A stretch of DNA of 64,000 nucleotides from Piezodorus guildinii (lineage: Eukaryota; Arthropoda; Insecta; Hemiptera; Pentatomidae). The position numbers and the translations under genes were made by a program. Below, in pieces: positions 23,990-37,134 of this stretch. Each line of letters begins with the position of its first letter. The first letter of the stretch is position 1. Where the stretch lies: assembly GCA_023052935.1 (NCBI GenBank), contig CM041292.1, positions 94,967,169 to 95,031,168 on the forward strand, in the 5' to 3' direction. A model generated the notes under the pieces. It was not told where the DNA came from, did not search any database, and worked only from the letters and a program-made list of their open reading frames with translations.

Positions 23990-24190
23990 AGCCCTGCGGC
24001 CGAGTGTCGGCAGAAGCAGGATGCTTATTTATTCTGTTATTTTAGCTGTGGGTCGACCGAGGTATAGGTGTAAGGACTCTGGGGGCTTACTCGGCCTAAA
24101 AAACGTGGGTACCTGAATATTGGGAACAAAATATTAAGGTACCCACCTGAGCGTGATCTAAACCCAATGACGGAAAAGAAGGAGATGAAT
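23990..24190 (+). repeat. SINE A copy 3, diverged
   Basis: Shares ttattctgtt..tttagctgtg.gggtcgacc and gtacccacctgagcgtgatc with SINE A at 30732. The tRNA head is too eroded to mark boxes. Confidence 0.5.
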
Positions 24191-24794
24191 CTGATTTCTT
24201 AATTAATCCAAGGCTATTAAAGATTTGTAGCGGTAAAGTTTCATACATTTATTTTTGTAAATCCAGGACGATAATTCGGGATAACCATTATAATTAAAAA
24301 GGCAAATTTGTCATTAAATATATCATAAATCAGTTACTCTTACAAAAGAGAGCACAAAACACAACTCCTCTGTCATCAACTACACATTCAACTATTCAGC
24401 TTAGTTCGAGAGACTGTGTAACTCTACCTATCCCATACAGCGCAGTTTTAAAAAATTAACTATAGTACGCATAAGCAATAAATACAATTTTAAAATTCAA
24501 TAGTCACAAGGATATTTTGGAATGATAAGTTGAAATAGATAACATAAGTTAATTAAATCATTCTGACATTTTCTTGTCACACCGTATATACTATATTTTT
24601 TTATTTTAAGCAACTAAACATAATGTAACATAAAACACAAAATTCAATTAACACAATACAAATAATTTTGAAAGAGCTAAAATATATGTTTACTATATTT
24701 TTGTAATTTTAGTGAATCTAAGTGCTCCAGTAGATAATATTACTTATTTACGTTCCCAGGAGTCAAACACGTCTGTATTCTACCACATTTATTT

Positions 24795-25010
24795 AATTCG
24801 TTCTATCAGTCTTGGAATGATTCTGAGGTAAAGAGATCCTCTTGTTGCTTACCCAGCATCCCAATAGTCATTATTAATACCTGCGGGATAAAACTACCGA
24901 CTGAACGCGATCTCCATCTAATCGACTGTTGGCTAAGAAACAGTACGAATACTGTAAGTCCTGAATCCATAACCCTCCATGGATTGTAGAGAAGCAGATA
25001 TTTTTTCAAA
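24795..25010 (+). repeat. SINE A copy 4, 3' part
   Basis: The tail region matches copy 1: ggctaagaaacagtacgaat and ccctccatggattgtagaga. The tRNA-like head is not recognisable. Confidence 0.6.
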
Positions 25011-25059
25011 AATGAAGTGGAAAAGTATGTATTAAAAATGTTCTAAAAAATAAACGAAC

Positions 25060-25340
25060 AAGACGTTTTGGAACCCGTCAAAACACACTCAGTCTCGGTG
25101 TCATCAAAAACGCGTGATGAATAGCTCTTAAAGAATGCGAATGAATAGCGCGTGGCATATGCTCGGGGCGACCACCCGATAGGAGGAGCGGACAATGGAT
25201 CGGAACGAGGTCGCCCTGAGGATGAGGAAGAGAATCGATATTGAACTGGATCCAGGTTATAGAGATAGATCAACGTCAGCTAACCAGCTATACAGGAGGT
25301 TCTGACTGTGACAAATACCTCCACAGCTGATCCGCCGCTG
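25060..25340. other. GC-richer unique island
   Basis: Non-repetitive, with gctcggggcgaccacccgat and ggaacgaggtcgccctgagg. Short minus frame only (76 residues, no domain). Candidate regulatory or unrecognised exonic DNA. Confidence 0.3.
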
Positions 25341-25718
25341 CCACCTTGATTGCATTCAAACCTGTCATAATGGCTTTGGATCATTGTTGCTCTCAGAATT
25401 AATATATGTCTTCCCTTCCAGAAGACATTTCCAAGTGGTGGTTAGTTCTAGGACTCTTTCAGTTCTCGGAACCGGAATCAAATACATAATAGAAAAGATG
25501 CAATTGATAACCAGCCGGAAGTCTAGAAGCTTTTGAAAGCTTAAAGTATTATTGTTGAGGACAAATACTCAGTTCTATAAGTGAACAGATCTATCATGCT
25601 ATGGTTTAGGATAGTGATGATTATCAAGTTCAAAGCGGAATAAAAATTAAATAATAAATATAAAATTGGAGGCTGATAATTAACTTCACAACTATTTTTT
25701 TTTTAAATTATGATGCAC

Positions 25719-25746
25719 TACGTTTCGGCTATAATGGCATCTTCTG
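25719..25746 (-). ncRNA. Hammerhead-like motif, degenerate
   Basis: On the minus strand: CAGAAGA, T, GCC...GCC region, then GAAAC and GTA. The core blocks are recognisable but the stem does not pair. Confidence 0.28.
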
Positions 25747-25874
25747 GCGCAAAGAACAATTTTTATCTTAAGGTGAGAGAGTACTTACACCCACCAGCCT
25801 CGTGATCTACACCTTTTTGGAATAATAAAGATAAAATAAACACATAATTAAACGTGATAAATTTTAAAATAAAA

Positions 25875-26165
25875 TAAAACCTGTCCCTCAAAAACCTATG
25901 AATTGTCGCGGGTTCAGTACTTATAAAAATTCCTTCTATTTATCGGCCAACGGCCGCACCAGGGAACGAATGGGCTTAAACCACGCAAGACGCCAGGTTT
26001 TCCAACCCAATTCTGGGTACCTACTTTATGGAGGCAAGGTGTGCCCCAGGACAGTTTTCATACTCCAGGGTCACTCCACAGTTAAAATTACAAAATGAAT
26101 AATTCTGCCTCAACTGGGGTCGAACCCGGGATACTCTATCCACTAGACCACGCAGCTCACTAAAT
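25875..26165 (-). repeat. SINE A copy 2
   Basis: On the minus strand it opens gcgtggtctagtggatagag (A box) and gggttcgaccccagttgagg (B box), then a body with gtaggtacccagaattgggt and aaacctggcg as in copy 1. tRNA-derived and Pol III-transcribed in type. The 66-residue plus frame here is a shadow. Confidence 0.85.
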
Positions 26166-26859
26166 TAAACGTCATAGAAAAACATTGAATTGTTAAATAT
26201 TCCCAATACAAAAAACTCATTTCATCCTAAAATTTAGAAAAAGGTAGTTGTATATAAAACCAGTTTTTAAATCCGAAACTTAGTACTACTTGGAAATAAA
26301 AAAAAAAGAAAAAAAAAACCAAGGATACATTTTAAAGATATAGTTTTTATTTGTTTCTATAACTTCTAAATAAAGAACTGTGATATGAACAGATTATATT
26401 TTTTTGTTTAAATCCTAAGCGTACCCAATTCAGCCATTCATCAGTCTTGATCATCTCTGTAACGGGAGGACCAATTTATTATAATTAGACTATTATAGAC
26501 CAAAGTCTGTTTAACCTTTCCCAAATGTAGCGCCTGTGAAACGAACGAAAAGTATATAATCAGAATTTTAAATGAATCATTAACTGAAAATAATACCTCA
26601 TTAACAGAGATTAAGAGAGTTTTTTTTATGCAGTTGTATACTAATTAATTTTTTCTTCATTAAAGACAATTTTTTAGACACAAATCAAACATATCTCATA
26701 GCGCTTTTAATCGTTATTTTACTTCATTACAATGGAAGGATGATTGAAGGAAGTAATACTTTAAAAAAACAACTAATAGTAAAAGATCTAATAAAATAAA
26801 CGCAGTTATATAAACTAATCTTATCATGGAGGATTAAGAATTATGAGTCTTTAGCATTT
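26166..26859. other. A+T-rich stretch
   Basis: No gene, SINE or transposon end recognised. Confidence 0.5.
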
Positions 26860-27230
26860 CAATATTTTGTCAGACATCGCCATGCAAGGGATGCACCGTG
26901 TACGCGTTTGCAATTCGATACTAAATCCAGAAGTCCCCATTGGGTCATCAGAACGAATTAACATACTATTTAAGAGAACTGCTAATCCCTAATGATATTG
27001 CCTTTCATGAATATGAATGGGACCAGATGGTTAATTGATAATCGAATGGGTGAATGATCGGCCACCGATGCTTCTCTGTTTCCACTAAAGGATATAACAA
27101 GAGCAAATTAATTGAGCGACCGTTTAATATTAATACAGCGTAAGTTGAAAAACAATTATGAATTAATAAATGTCCAGTATCATTCTGCCCAGCCAATAAT
27201 CAGCACAGTAACCAGCCTATTAACGAAATA
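26860..27230. other. Unique island rich in homeodomain-type sites
   Basis: Non-repetitive, with clustered TAAT cores: gatggttaattgataatcga, gcaaattaattgagcgac and caattatgaattaataaatg, next to a GC-richer patch (gtgtacgcgtttgc). The density resembles a developmental enhancer, but this is inference from composition. Confidence 0.35.
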
Positions 27231-27886
27231 ATTATTATGTTAAATGATTTATGAGTTACAAATTTATTTCTCAGCTTAAGTCGTCGTGAAAAGATTATTG
27301 AAAGCTTCTCATTAAACGCAACAACCAAGGTTAAATATATTTTTATAGCAGTCCTTCAGAAATATTTTCATTACTTACAGACGGAATTAAATTAATATAT
27401 ACCATATTAATATTTAAAAAATGATTTTTTTGGAAATATATTAAATTACTACATCTTCTCAATCAAATGAAGTACAATATAATACTGTTAAACAATGTCC
27501 AATGCTGAATTTTACTATTTTTTTATTAAAATAAATTTATCTAGTAATATTTTTAAATTGGCAAAAACATAAATATTTGTGACCAAATAATTAAACCTAA
27601 GCTTCATAAAGATATACGTTAAAAAAAGTTAGTTTCATATTTTCTTTTATTTAAATTAAATTAAGTTAGTTTATTTATTTCCCAACTTGTATTTATCTCT
27701 ACTACAGGTTGTTGTTTTGATTTTTTTATTTAATATTTGTTTTTTTTTTGTATATATTTGAATTTATTTATTACTGATTTTATTTAATTTGACTTTATCA
27801 TTATTTCCTGAATATATTGTATGAATGTGTATCACATCACTATTACTACTGTTCATTATGAAACAAATTGTAATATTTCTCAATAA

Positions 27887-27959
<73 letters not shown>

Positions 27960-28439
27960 TATAATTAGTGGGATGTAAATCTTTATGGCAACTGTATTAT
28001 ATTGAAAACGAGCGCCACATTTCCGAGCGGACCATAGTCTCAACTTCGCGCATTACTAACTTCAAACTAAGGGTCTGATTCCGGATTAAATTATATGTAA
28101 TTCGCCACAATACCGAAATTACTAGAAATGGAACTTAACACTCCCTCTCATTTTAGTAATGGCAAAGTCTAAGTTAAAGGTACGCTTCTGGATTTGGGTA
28201 AAAAGGACTTATTGCTGGACTTGATAACAACCAATACAAGTACAATGACTTACCATAGCCACGACGATTTGTGCATGAAGTTAAATAGTAATACGAATTG
28301 TCGGTGAGAGGGAAGAGATAAAATTTCAATCCATCCTTATATAACTATTTAATTGTCTTTATTATTTACTTAATTATTGCAATCTTAATAAATCCGCTCA
28401 ATCCCCACATCATATTACAGAAACACTCTCATAAACACT
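27231..28439. other. A+T-rich stretch with (TA)n at 27891-27963
   Basis: No gene recognised. The 65-residue minus frame at 27846-28043 is produced by the dinucleotide array. Confidence 0.6.
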
Positions 28440-28755
28440 ACTGCAGTGGGGTTAACAAGAATCGCCTCCGAGGCATGCCATAATTACGGATGTTATCGTG
28501 AGAGAAACACTTTCATCATCGGACACTGAAAAAATAACTGTTAAATGTTTAGGAAATGTGAGGATTTCTAAAAAAAAATATTATACCATTTGCGGTTAAT
28601 TATAGCAAAGCTAATTATCTATAAATCCGAAGAGGAGACGACCACAAATAAGAAGGCCTCGCGTGCTGGACCCAGTTCGATTTTACATATAACAAGTCAT
28701 CCAGGGACGAGTTATCTCTCATCTCTCCTTCGTGCGGGAGCGGTCTCGGGCAAAA
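28440..28755. other. Two GC-richer patches
   Basis: 28445-28500 (aatcgcctccgaggcatgcc) and 28625-28755 (ggcctcgcgtgctggaccca; gtgcgggagcggtctcgggc), split by A+T-rich DNA. Unique in the window. The 62-residue plus frame has no domain. Confidence 0.3.
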
Positions 28756-30696
28756 GGCAGAATATAAATTTTATTTGATTTTTTACATCTTCTTCTTATT
28801 TCAAATACTAACGAAGACAGAATTAGAAAAATGTGAACTGTCCAAAGGAAATATATCAAAGGATGTCCAAGTCGTACGCCGTCCGTCTAGGAGATAAAAT
28901 CGCAGAATCTTTCCTACTGATTCATCTACCAACTATTTACAAGCCGGTGCATCTCATGGTTATTAATATTCATATTGGCATTTCGTATGTGGACGTCTGG
29001 ATGAATATATTGTAAAGAACCTTCAAACATTTAAAACAATTTAATGTGACCGTTAGTTACTTTATTTTCGTATTTCTAAAAATGAACTATGGAAATGTAA
29101 TTCGATAAACTAATACAATTTTCCAATTTAAACAGCTTTAATTGAAGTGGGGAGGTGGGATGTTAAGTTATGTAGGTCTAATGGATCTTTTTGATGCATG
29201 GCAACTTAGATAAGTTGCTACTTGATTTCAAGCATAAGTTTCATTTTCACGAAACACAACGACAATAAAATGAACAATCAAGAAATTTTATAGATACCAC
29301 CCAATACTCTAAAATCCTCAAACTAAGACATAATCACGATACTCCGTATTAATAATAGGATTAGACTGTTTCAAGAATACATTTTGTCACATTAATTGAT
29401 TAATATTGAGGGTAGGCTGAATTAATATATATCCATGAGCAATTTCGAAATGAGTAATATCTATGTATTTCTATTCAATAGTATCTCCCTTTATTTTTTC
29501 TTTGACATTGTCTTCAGGATTGATCTGATATGTTGTGTACTCACACATACCAGCTCAGTGAAGTGAGCAACAGATCCAAGTGGGAATTTCTTCTTTGGTA
29601 TCCATAAAAAAAATTAAATATTTTATTTTAAAAGTAATTAATTATATAATTACTTAGAAACCTTAAGTATAATAGATCATACTTCATGCATACTAGTAAT
29701 AATCCTTATGAAGGACATCGGAATAGATTCAATGGCATTTTTGTGCCTTGAAATGCCTATTTCAGCCCATTCGGTAAGCTGAAAGTACCCTAATGCAGCA
29801 GGAAAAAGTAAGTTAATATAATAAACAAGATATTCCCGAAAAGCGTAATTTAAGTATAAAAATATATTATTTCCAAAACAAATCCAACCAAATAACTTAA
29901 GTATAAGAACTTCTACGGCTTACATGAACATATGTATACATCCGACGTCTTGACAAGCCACAAAGTTATATTTATCAAGCTGATCTACATTTAAACTGGT
30001 TTAGAACAATTCGACAAATTCCCTTGTTTATCAGATTCAAACCCCGAATTTGAATTAAATTGGTCCAGATAAACGTATACTAAACACGGTCTTCAAAGTT
30101 TTATGCAGATCAGGAGCGTTGGAAAAGAAAAAAAAAACAGACAACAACTAAAGTATCTGTGATGTTCATGTAATTATTACAAGAAGAACGTGAGGGGAAA
30201 GGTTTAATTTATTGCGAACTCAGGAAAAAATTTCTTTTTCACAATAAATAGGTAGTATAATTAGTGCATAATGTTTCATTTTACTATCTTGCTAAGGATG
30301 CAACTACGGTGAATCATTAAAAGCATAAAAAATATATATACATACAGACATTCCTATGTCAAAATTTCACTTCAATAAGCCGATAAAAACCACATAGGGT
30401 AAGCAAAGAACATAATTAGAGAAATATAAGGAGTATAAATAATGTTTTGAAATAAATTATCACATTCTCTCAGTTTAACGAACATTTGAAGAGGGGGGGG
30501 GGGAAGAGAATAAAAACAAGTTGTTTAAGAAATTTTAAAATAGCTATACTATGCTTGTAACATTGTGATATGAACAATTTGAAAAAATATTCAATATACA
30601 AGATACATCGAATTAGCTAGCTATCTTCAGCTGTATTTCTTAGAAATATTAAATATAAAGTATGCTCTATCATAACGAATTATAACTACAAAAGTA
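28756..30696. other. Non-coding stretch
   Basis: A+T-rich, with a G run at about 30493-30503. No gene or mobile element recognised. Confidence 0.5.
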
Positions 30697-30714
30697 ATTT
30701 ATTAATTATTGCTT

Positions 30715-31332
30715 GTTTATTCATTTAACATGGGAGCGGCATGGTCTAGTGGATAGAGTGCTAGTCTGCTGTGCTCCGGGTCCTGGGTTCGAATCCCGGC
30801 TATGGCAGAATATCATTTATTCTGTTGATTCAGTCGGGGGGCGACCCTAGGGTATGGAGACCCTCCTAGGGCAGACCCAGCCTCTATAAAGTGGGTACCC
30901 AAAATAATTGGGGAAAAACCTGGCGGCTGAGCGCGATTAAGGCCTAATCACCTCATTGCACTGCCGTTGGCCTAGAAACAGTACGAATCTCTATATGCAC
31001 TGAGCCCAAGACCCTTCATGGGTTGTAGTGGTACAGATTTGTATTTATTTTTTTTTTTTTATTCATTTAACGTCACTTTAGGCTACTATGGCTAATCGGA
31101 CGATGCTACAGTGGGAGACCTAAATTTGATGTGTCCAGGTTTTATTAGGAAAGGGATCATTAACGAGTACCTGACATCGCATAGGCTGAGGACTAACTTT
31201 TAACGTCCACTCCGAAGGACGGCATAACTAAGGATTATTTACTCCCATTAAAAAATCCTAGGACCACCTGCGGGTTTAAACCCGTGACCTTTGGCACAGG
31301 AGGCACTAGGCCACCCAGCTACAAGTGATCCG
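30715..31332 (-). repeat. SINE B copy 3, split by SINE A
   Basis: The minus-strand SINE B body is at 31058-31332 (acgtcactttaggctactat to gcgggtttaaacccgtgacc) and its tail end is displaced to 30715-30729 by the SINE A insertion. It is flanked by an 18-bp duplication, atttattaattattgctt at 30697-30714 and the same with one change at 31333-31350. Confidence 0.88.
30730..31057 (+). repeat. SINE A copy 1, best preserved
   Basis: tRNA-derived head at 30732-30806 with A box TGGTCTAGTGG at 30742-30752 and B box GGTTCGAATCC at 30786-30796, spaced as in a tRNA. A unique body follows (ggtatggagaccctcctagg, gtgggtacccaaaataattg, aaacctggcggctgagcgcg), then a T-rich tail to 31057. It is flanked by the 14-bp duplication tttattcatttaac at 30716-30729 and 31058-31071, which lies within the end of a SINE B. 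Confidence 0.92.
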
Positions 31333-31350
31333 ATTTATTAATTATTACTT

Positions 31351-32269
31351 ACCAAGACTGTGCAATACTAATTATTTCTATTGAAAATTATGAATTCTAT
31401 ATAAACATTTTAAACGTCAAATAGCAAAATATCATAAATAAGAAGATGACAAATCGCAAATTTCTTTAATTCCACCATTAAAAAACCATAAATGGATAAC
31501 AGTGTAGTATTCTGTTCAAGATAATATAGTCCATTCATAAACAAATCGATTGCAAACCTATAATAAATTTAAAAAATAATGAACTTATAATCTATTATAA
31601 CGGCCAATCTATTAAAATGCAATCTATACGGAAATAGAAGACTGATATTCTAGCTGGCATGATGTCGGTCGACCATGACAACGCCCTATCCTGTTGCTCA
31701 TTGTACAGGTGTAGGCCCATAAATTTAACAGTTATTACCGCTATAAAAGCAATAAAGCCTGTTTAAACGTTATTAAACCTAGCTGGCCCGCTTATGGTAT
31801 ATTTGACTGACATGGGTATGGGGAGGTATAGCTGACCGATTCATGTTTCGTGTTTCACCTATTCAGTCGAAGGCAACTTTCTTTCACACCACTTAAAAAG
31901 AACATCATAGAGAACGAGATCTTTAATCCGTAAAAAATAAAGATCAGAATACTGACCATATTAAAAATAATTCTTTTTAGCATTGTGCATAATATTTATA
32001 AGTTTTATAATTGATCTAAGCTTAAAGATGACAACAAGTTGGTGAAAGATGACACGCGGTAAAACTTTAAAAGCAAATTACAATTTTTTTTTTTAGATAA
32101 ATGATTTTCTCTTTGATGAGGGCAAAATAAACGATTATAGTTTCAGTTTAATATTAATATTACTTTCAACAAATAGGCAGGAGAGATGTATTGAGGGTAC
32201 TGAGTTAAAGGAGTAAGGTCATTATTAAATAATTTGAATATTAACTAAGTAAATGTTAATAAGCCTTTG
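31351..32269. other. Non-coding stretch with unique island 31640-31870
   Basis: The island includes gatgtcggtcgaccatgaca, acagttattaccgctataaa and ggcccgcttatggtatattt. It is not repeated elsewhere and has no open frame. Candidate regulatory DNA. The remainder is A+T-rich. Confidence 0.35.
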
Positions 32270-32460
32270 TCCGCAAGAGTTCAAAATGAGTTTATCTACC
32301 CTCTTTGAATTTCCCATGGATAACCCACGATAGCCCTGGGACTTCCTAAACCCCAGCTACTAGCCTGCAAAAGACAAAGGCTGTACCTCCGGCTTGGGAC
32401 ACCTCCCATATCAGCCACACTTCCTTTGTCATGATCTCTGAGAGGAGATTTCAAAATACA
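32270..32460. other. GC-richer unique island
   Basis: Contains ccacgatagccctgggactt and gtacctccggcttgggacac. No repeat family or coding frame recognised. 32461-33554 is otherwise featureless. Confidence 0.3.
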
Positions 32461-33554
32461 GCATTTGTATTGAGCATAGATCTAGGCATTGTGTAAATAG
32501 ACTGCATATGTATAACCTAATTTTAAATAATAATGTTCTTTATTGAAACCTGGTTATTTAAATTTTTCTCTGCATGCCACCTACTGGGATCGGTAGGCAC
32601 GATACCTTTGGAAAAGAACATCAATGGTTCCAAGTTAATAAATACATTAAATATACTGATTAATACTGTTTTGAAGGTGCCACTGCCTTAGAAAAGCAGC
32701 CGGTCTAAAAAGATATCAGAAGAAGTAACACTGATGAATGACCTTTCGTGTGTATTGATCTAGACATATTATTTTTAGCAAAAGCTTAATCTAAATTGAA
32801 TATTACCCATATTAGATTCAAGATTTCTCGTTTTTAGTGAAAAAGGACATATGAACAATGGTCGATAGGTTTACGTGCTTTACGTAACTACTCAAAATCT
32901 TCGATACCGAAGCATACTTGATCCCTGATCAGAGAAACTCCGGCATGAGAACTGGCATACGCAGAGGCGCACAAACATTACGCATAGACATAGGGGTCGT
33001 AAGACTGACCTCACTTTCATATTCCGGAGTCCTTCTGGTTCTGATCTCGCACCATGATTCCAAATCATCTTCCTCTAATGTCCATTACTCTTTTATACAT
33101 TTTCCGATAGGCTTACTGTGTAGGAGCTGTATTGTTTCTAATTAAAAAATTCAAGTTTTGTCACCTACATTTTTTTAGTGTTGGCACTTCTTTGACACAT
33201 CCTATCCCTGTTGCTCGAATCAAAATGTTGACGACAGTCACGTAGTTAGAAATTTAGTGGAGAATATTTGTTGTTATATAAAATTTGTTGCTATGACCTA
33301 CTGTTTAGGAGCTACCGCAGAGGAAAACAAGTGAATTTGATTAGGAATGGAATTTCGTCACGGGAGGATAAGGTTCTGTTCTGAGTCGAATTCGATAATA
33401 TAACATTGAAGAAACAATGGATGATTGAATCACAGGGATTCTAGGGACATTCTATGCTTTATTCTAGTCTCAAAATATGAATCTTTAAACCCACATAAGT
33501 CTGAATATAGTTATATAGAATATAGATGAGACTAAACAGTTGGCATCACAAGGG

Positions 33555-33720
33555 GGGCAGGGTAGCTGAGTAGGTTGCCTAGCAACCACGGGGGACCAAA
33601 ATTTGAAACCAAAATTATTACGAGTTCGCATCTCTGAGCTTGGGGGTATTTTCATCTCAGCATTTATCAGTACCCCGTATAGCCTTGAAAGGCGAGATAA
33701 GGGTGAACAAAAATAAATAA
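33555..33720 (+). repeat. Possible third SINE (SINE C)
   Basis: Opens ggggcagggtagctgagtag (A-box-like), has acgagttcgcatctctgagc (B-box-like) about 60 bp on, and ends in an (AAAT)n tail. Single copy in the window. Confidence 0.45.
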
Positions 33721-34079
33721 ATAAAAGTTTGTATCATAATATCATGTTTATATTTTTTTAATTAATTGGAAGGTTAAAGCTTTTGACTAGTATTAAAGTA
33801 TTTGAAAGTATTAAAGCTTTTGACTAATATTGAAGTTGCTAAAATAGTGAGATGCTTATTTAAAAAAAATAAATAATTCGATAAAAATATTTAATAAATA
33901 AGCATCAACAAAATGATATATCAATAATCAGTAATCAATACCAATATAGTGATGATTTTCTAAGCTGTTAGATTACCCCATTCCTAGACAGCACGAGCCT
34001 AAAGTCCTTATAGCACTTTCGATTCGATTAGCCTATTCCGAAGGTATAGCTCCCACACGATGCCAATATTGCCAACTGA

Positions 34080-34265
34080 CAGTCAACTCCAAGTGGTCAC
34101 GATTTGAGCCCTTTGCTAACGTTACGCAACGGTCGACCGTGTCCTTTATATCGGGGTCTTGTGCCGCGCCTTGTCATCGTATCTATTGACGAAGAAGAAC
34201 GGCAGGCCAATGACGACGATTTTCGAGGGATATCACGCGAACGCAAGTCTCTCTCTCACACACAT
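34080..34265. other. GC-richer unique island
   Basis: Contains gctaacgttacgcaacggtc, ggggtcttgtgccgcgcctt and cgatttatcg-free unique sequence. A 62-residue plus frame has no domain. Candidate regulatory DNA. 33721-34079 and 34266-35239 are A+T-rich with nothing recognised. Confidence 0.3.
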
Positions 34266-35239
34266 CCAGCGTTTGTACATACTATTAAATAATAACAACA
34301 CCTAATAATGAAACATATTAGATCAAAAGAACTCAGCCATGCATAATCCAATTTTCGAAATAAGCTAAACGTAAACTTAACATCAATTTACTCCAGATTC
34401 ATTTTAAAATATTTTTAATCTCAAACATCTCTGCCTTCTTACAATTATTTAATCGAACTATTTAAATAGTGAAAAATAAATTTTAAAAATTTGCTTCAAT
34501 TTGAAAGATTATTATAACTATAATTTGTCTGCCCTATCGCTAAATGACTATCCTTTCTGATAATACTAGGATAATGCAATGCTAATAAAAGTGTATAACG
34601 TTTATGGAGTTTTGTCATTGTTAGTTCAATTTTCTATCGTTTCCCAAACAATAAAAAAAACAATACGTTTCTACAAAAATTAAAGATTATCGTTTATTCA
34701 GTAGTAATTTTGAAAAAAAAAAAAAAAAATTAGAATAATATTGGACAAGTTGCACCAAAAAATTACTGAACTTATTAATATCACTGAGTATTGAAGACAT
34801 TTTTTTTTAATTGCATATATTCAAGAGAAAAAAATTAACTAAACTTTAAATTTTTAATAATTAAGATAATCTAATAATGATAACTAACGATACTTTTCAA
34901 CATTAAAAAAAAATCGATCTATATAAAATATAAAGCTGGTATATATTAAAATTTAGTAAGTAAATAATCCGATTCCTGAAGGGATTAAACTATATTAGTT
35001 TACAACCCTTTTTTTCAATAATAATTTTGCTATTTCGAATTTAGTATTGAATTTTACGTGAGTAACCATAAAATACGCGGTACAGTAAATTATACCGAAA
35101 CGAATTTAAATTGAGTGTATTATCCTTTAATACCACTTTCATTTCCCGAGTCAAGATTTCAATTCACTGTACTCTGTTATCCCAGATTTAAATGTAATTC
35201 GATAAATTATACTTCCACAAGCACAGGAATTATTACAGA

Positions 35240-35500
35240 TCATGTTATTTTTATTTCAAGTACGATAGGCCAGATTTCCAAAGGACTCTTAGAAATGACA
35301 TATGGCCCTAGTCGGGTACGTACCCTCGGCACAGCAGATATAAGTTAGCCCAGCGTGGCATTTAGTCGACTGGCGAGTAAAGCAAAGCATTGTGCCCCAA
35401 ACCTGTTACCTTCCTCCAGTCACTGTTAATCTCTGACAGCTCATATATAACGGCTACTGTTAGGCCCACTTCGGGTCCATAAAGTTATCTGGAGATCTAT
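35240..35500. other. GC-richer unique island
   Basis: Contains gccctagtcgggtacgtacc, tagcccagcgtggcatttag and ctactgttaggcccacttcg. No repeat match in the window. The 77-residue plus frame ending at 35348 is not recognisable. Confidence 0.3.
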
Positions 35501-36661
35501 GATTGGGGGATATCCTGTATTATTAAAAATTTGTTTACAAAAGAATGATATAATTAAAGCGGGAATATCAACTAAACCTGATAATAGAACATGATTTGTT
35601 TATACCTCTTTCAGTCTGGAGGCAATTTTTAAGTATTCACAATTTTATCTATTCCTCAATTATACTATTATTGAAACTAGAATTATCTAATGATCAAAAC
35701 ATTTTTTTTTTAAATATCAAACAATACTTAAGTACTCCCAAGTGGATGTCAAAGAAAACCATATTTATATTTTTTTCTTTTTCTTTTTTTTTTTTTTTTT
35801 TTTTTTTTTACATTCCTTTTATGGTCTAGGAAATATTTATTCAGTATTCCTATAAGGAGACATCATGGTAACTATGTACACCTGTCATTCCGAAGGAAAA
35901 GAATTGCACAGGAAGCTTTAAGGTGTAGCCTTTAGAAGTCATGCAGTATGCTTTTAATTCAGAATTCCTATATTAGCTGCACCTATGACTAGGCATTTCC
36001 AATAAATGTTTGCAGGAGAAAGCAAACTATATAGACATATCTGGTATATTTATTAAGAGCATATTTCAGTTTACGTGTTATATTTATTTATGCAAAAGTC
36101 ACAACAAAAATGTAATTTATTTTGCAAAAAAAAAAAAAAATCTTTACTTCTTATATATATTTATAAAATTATAACGCTATTCTTGACTTTGTCGAGCTCC
36201 AAAACCAAGAGACGGATTTTGATATGTTCTTCAGTATCATTTAGGGCATTCTTTCCTGAAATTTTATAAAATAAATTCATTGAAATAATGTTTTTTCATT
36301 ATATGGGAAAATTTAATTATCTGTAATCAAGGCATCAAAAAATCTTCCCCGAAATATGAGTAGTATTATAGACGTACACCACTGGAGAAGCATAAGATTT
36401 GAGAAAAATTAATTTTCAATAAAATAAGTAGTACAAATTAACAAAACTTCGTTAAAAGCGCACTTATTAACTCATGCAGATATTTTGTTTCTAATAATGT
36501 GATGAGGGAGGTTATTCAATGTTGCGTCCGTACAGTATCGTACTATAATTTGTATAATTCTTCCATACCATAATATTTTAAAAAATATTACGAACCAAAT
36601 CCATAATTATTGTTAATAATTATTTCTACTTTTAGATCATTTCATGAAAACATATTTCTCA

Positions 36662-36706
<45 letters not shown>

Positions 36707-37134
36707 GACGTTATAAAATAAACATAATATTTTGATATGAGATGAATATCTCAAACTGAATTTTTTTAAACATAAATATTGACGCCACATATAAATTACA
36801 CTCATGCAAAGCAAGGGTGAGTCAGTACTGAATAAATTGTGCCTATGTGTTGTATTAAAATCAACTGAACAGGCTTGGTTACTTTTTGATAGTTTAAAAA
36901 ACAAAAGTAATCACTAACTATAATTGATAAAGAATTACTTAGACTATTCAACCCGTACTTGTCCTAAAATAAATTACGCCATTTTCTACACCAATAAAGG
37001 CAAATAGGACGGATATGGAATAGGTAACAGACCTCAAAAGAGACTAATTTATTAATAAAATGTATGTACATATAAATGAAGGATATCTGTCAAACAAAAT
37101 CGAATAATAGTTAATTTATCCCAAAATAAGAGTA
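35501..37134. other. A+T-rich stretch with homopolymer tracts
   Basis: A T-rich tract at about 35770-35810 and an A run of about 40 at 36663-36703. Frames at 35596-35829 and 36659-36904 arise from these tracts. No gene recognised. Confidence 0.55.

Noticed and set aside
27846..28043. 65-codon minus frame; similar frames at 38194-38496, 39098-39280, 43497-43760
   Set aside because: Tyr-Ile repeats produced by (AT)n arrays.
29495..29535. CTGAAGA on the minus strand as another hammerhead-like copy
   Set aside because: No hairpin and no GAAAC block follow it.
30732..30806. Functional tRNA gene
   Set aside because: A and B boxes are good, but the acceptor stem does not pair and the sequence continues into a SINE body with copies elsewhere.
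36659..36904. 81-codon minus frame ending in poly-Phe
   Set aside because: Created by the A run at 36663-36703.
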